From the NCBI GenBank assembly GCA_903873725.1, contig CAIQPV010000514.1, positions 1 through 35,633 on the forward strand: DNA of 35,633 nucleotides. Direction: 5' to 3'. This DNA is from an uncultured Nitrosomonadales bacterium. GTDB taxonomy: Bacteria; Pseudomonadota; Gammaproteobacteria; Burkholderiales; Gallionellaceae. A program made the translations under genes and the position numbers. Positions 35,114 through 35,633 of this stretch are shown here, in pieces (the first letter of the stretch is position 1; the number at the start of each line of letters is the position of its first letter). A model generated the notes under the pieces. That model made no database searches and was not told where the DNA came from. It saw only the letters and a list, made by a program, of their open reading frames with translations.

Positions 35114-35633
35114 ATGCACTGGATTGCCCCCTCCGAACGGGACACTGCTTCCGATACACTTGAAAAGCGCCTGTGGAATGCCGCCGACCAGTTTCGCGCA
35201 AATTCCGGGCTGACTGCGGCACAGTATTCCGCGCCGGTGCTCGGGTTGATCTTCCTGCTGTTTGCTGAGACGCGTTTTGCGCAGCGCCGGGCGCAACTCG
35301 AATCTGTGAGTGCATCTTCCCGTCGTGCCACTTCCCGTACCGATGATCCTGCCGCCTACCATGCAGAAAGCGTAATCTTTCTGCCGCAAGCGGCTCGGTT
35401 TGAGCATCTGCTGAATCTGCCGGAAGGGGCGAATGTCGGGCTGGCGATCAACGATGCGATGGCGGAAATCGAGAAGCACAATCCGCAACTCGCGGGCGTG
35501 TTGCCGCGCACGTTTCAAATCTTCACCAGTACTTTGCTGAAAGAGTTGCTGAAGAAAGTTTCCGAGATTCCTGTCAGCCTCGACTACGATGCCTTCGGGC
35601 GCATCTACGAATATTTCCTCGGTCAATTTGCCC
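35114..35633 (+). CDS. hsdM: Type I restriction-modification methyltransferase subunit HsdM, N-terminal part
   Basis: Open from an ATG at 35114 to the window end (173 codons), so the gene is cut. The visible part matches the N-terminal helical HsdM domain: LEKRLWNAADQFRANSGL (18-35), AAQYSAPVLGLIFLLFAETRF (37-57), then ESVIFLPQAARFEHLLNLPEGANVG, AINDAMAEIEKHNPQLAGVLP, and the approach to the SAM domain, LDYDAFGRIYEYFLGQFA. AGGAAA lies before the ATG. The catalytic NPPF/Y motif lies beyond the edge. HsdM adds N6-methyladenine and pairs with HsdS; HsdR and HsdS are expected further right. It begins 152 bp after glcB and may be the left border of an accessory defence region. Confidence 0.92.
   Translation, partial: MHWIAPSERDTASDTLEKRLWNAADQFRANSGLTAAQYSAPVLGLIFLLFAETRFAQRRAQLESVSASSRRATSRTDDPAAYHAESVIFLPQAARFEHLLNLPEGANVGLAINDAMAEIEKHNPQLAGVLPRTFQIFTSTLLKELLKKVSEIPVSLDYDAFGRIYEYFLGQFA

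Noticed and set aside
35048-35626. 192-codon minus-strand open frame at the right end
   Set aside because: It lies opposite a clear hsdM N-terminus; the plus-strand frame has strong family motifs.

Overview
The window looks like ordinary chromosomal DNA of a betaproteobacterium, most likely a Nitrosomonadales relative of the Gallionella/Sideroxydans kind. That placement is inferred from protein character (GspA/GspB pair, NrsF-type anti-sigma, many PAS/GGDEF proteins, a heme-binding chemoreceptor) and moderate GC; no rRNA or marker gene is present to prove it. I see no tRNA or rRNA gene, no prophage, no CRISPR array and no intact insertion sequence.

Left part (1-10163): a truncated unknown gene at the left edge; a glutamine-synthetase-family ligase; a convergent acyl-CoA synthetase and PLP-dependent decarboxylase; a chemoreceptor with a periplasmic c-heme motif and repeated HAMP units; then a divergent gspA-gspB-SemiSWEET group. 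Middle (10201-17220): glycogen phosphorylase; periplasmic methionine sulfoxide reductases msrB-msrA, divergent from an ECF sigma factor and its NrsF-type membrane anti-sigma factor, with a good SigF-like promoter pointing at msrB; then citramalate synthase for isoleucine synthesis.

Right-centre (17277-25768): two very large c-di-GMP proteins in one operon (DUF4118-PAS-GGDEF-EAL, then membrane-PAS-GGDEF-bacteriohemerythrin), an RMD1/YagE-family membrane protein, and the tRNA-modifying enzyme MnmC. The accessory-looking part is 25769-29420. It holds a small Ala-rich coiled-coil ORF that ends in a 14-nt G tract, two of the three AmmeMemoRadiSam genes separated by a 130-bp TA-flanked inverted-repeat element that supplies the second gene's ribosome binding site, and a PIN-family toxin-antitoxin pair.

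Right end (29420-35633): sucCD with a clear terminator, a beta-hydroxyacid dehydrogenase of the glyoxylate/succinic-semialdehyde reductase type, malate synthase G with a TTG start, and the first 173 codons of a type I restriction-modification methyltransferase (hsdM), which runs off the end. Themes that join the genes are redox and oxygen sensing (heme chemoreceptor, hemerythrin-GGDEF, SigF/Msr repair) and C2/C4 carbon handling (sucCD, dehydrogenase, malate synthase).
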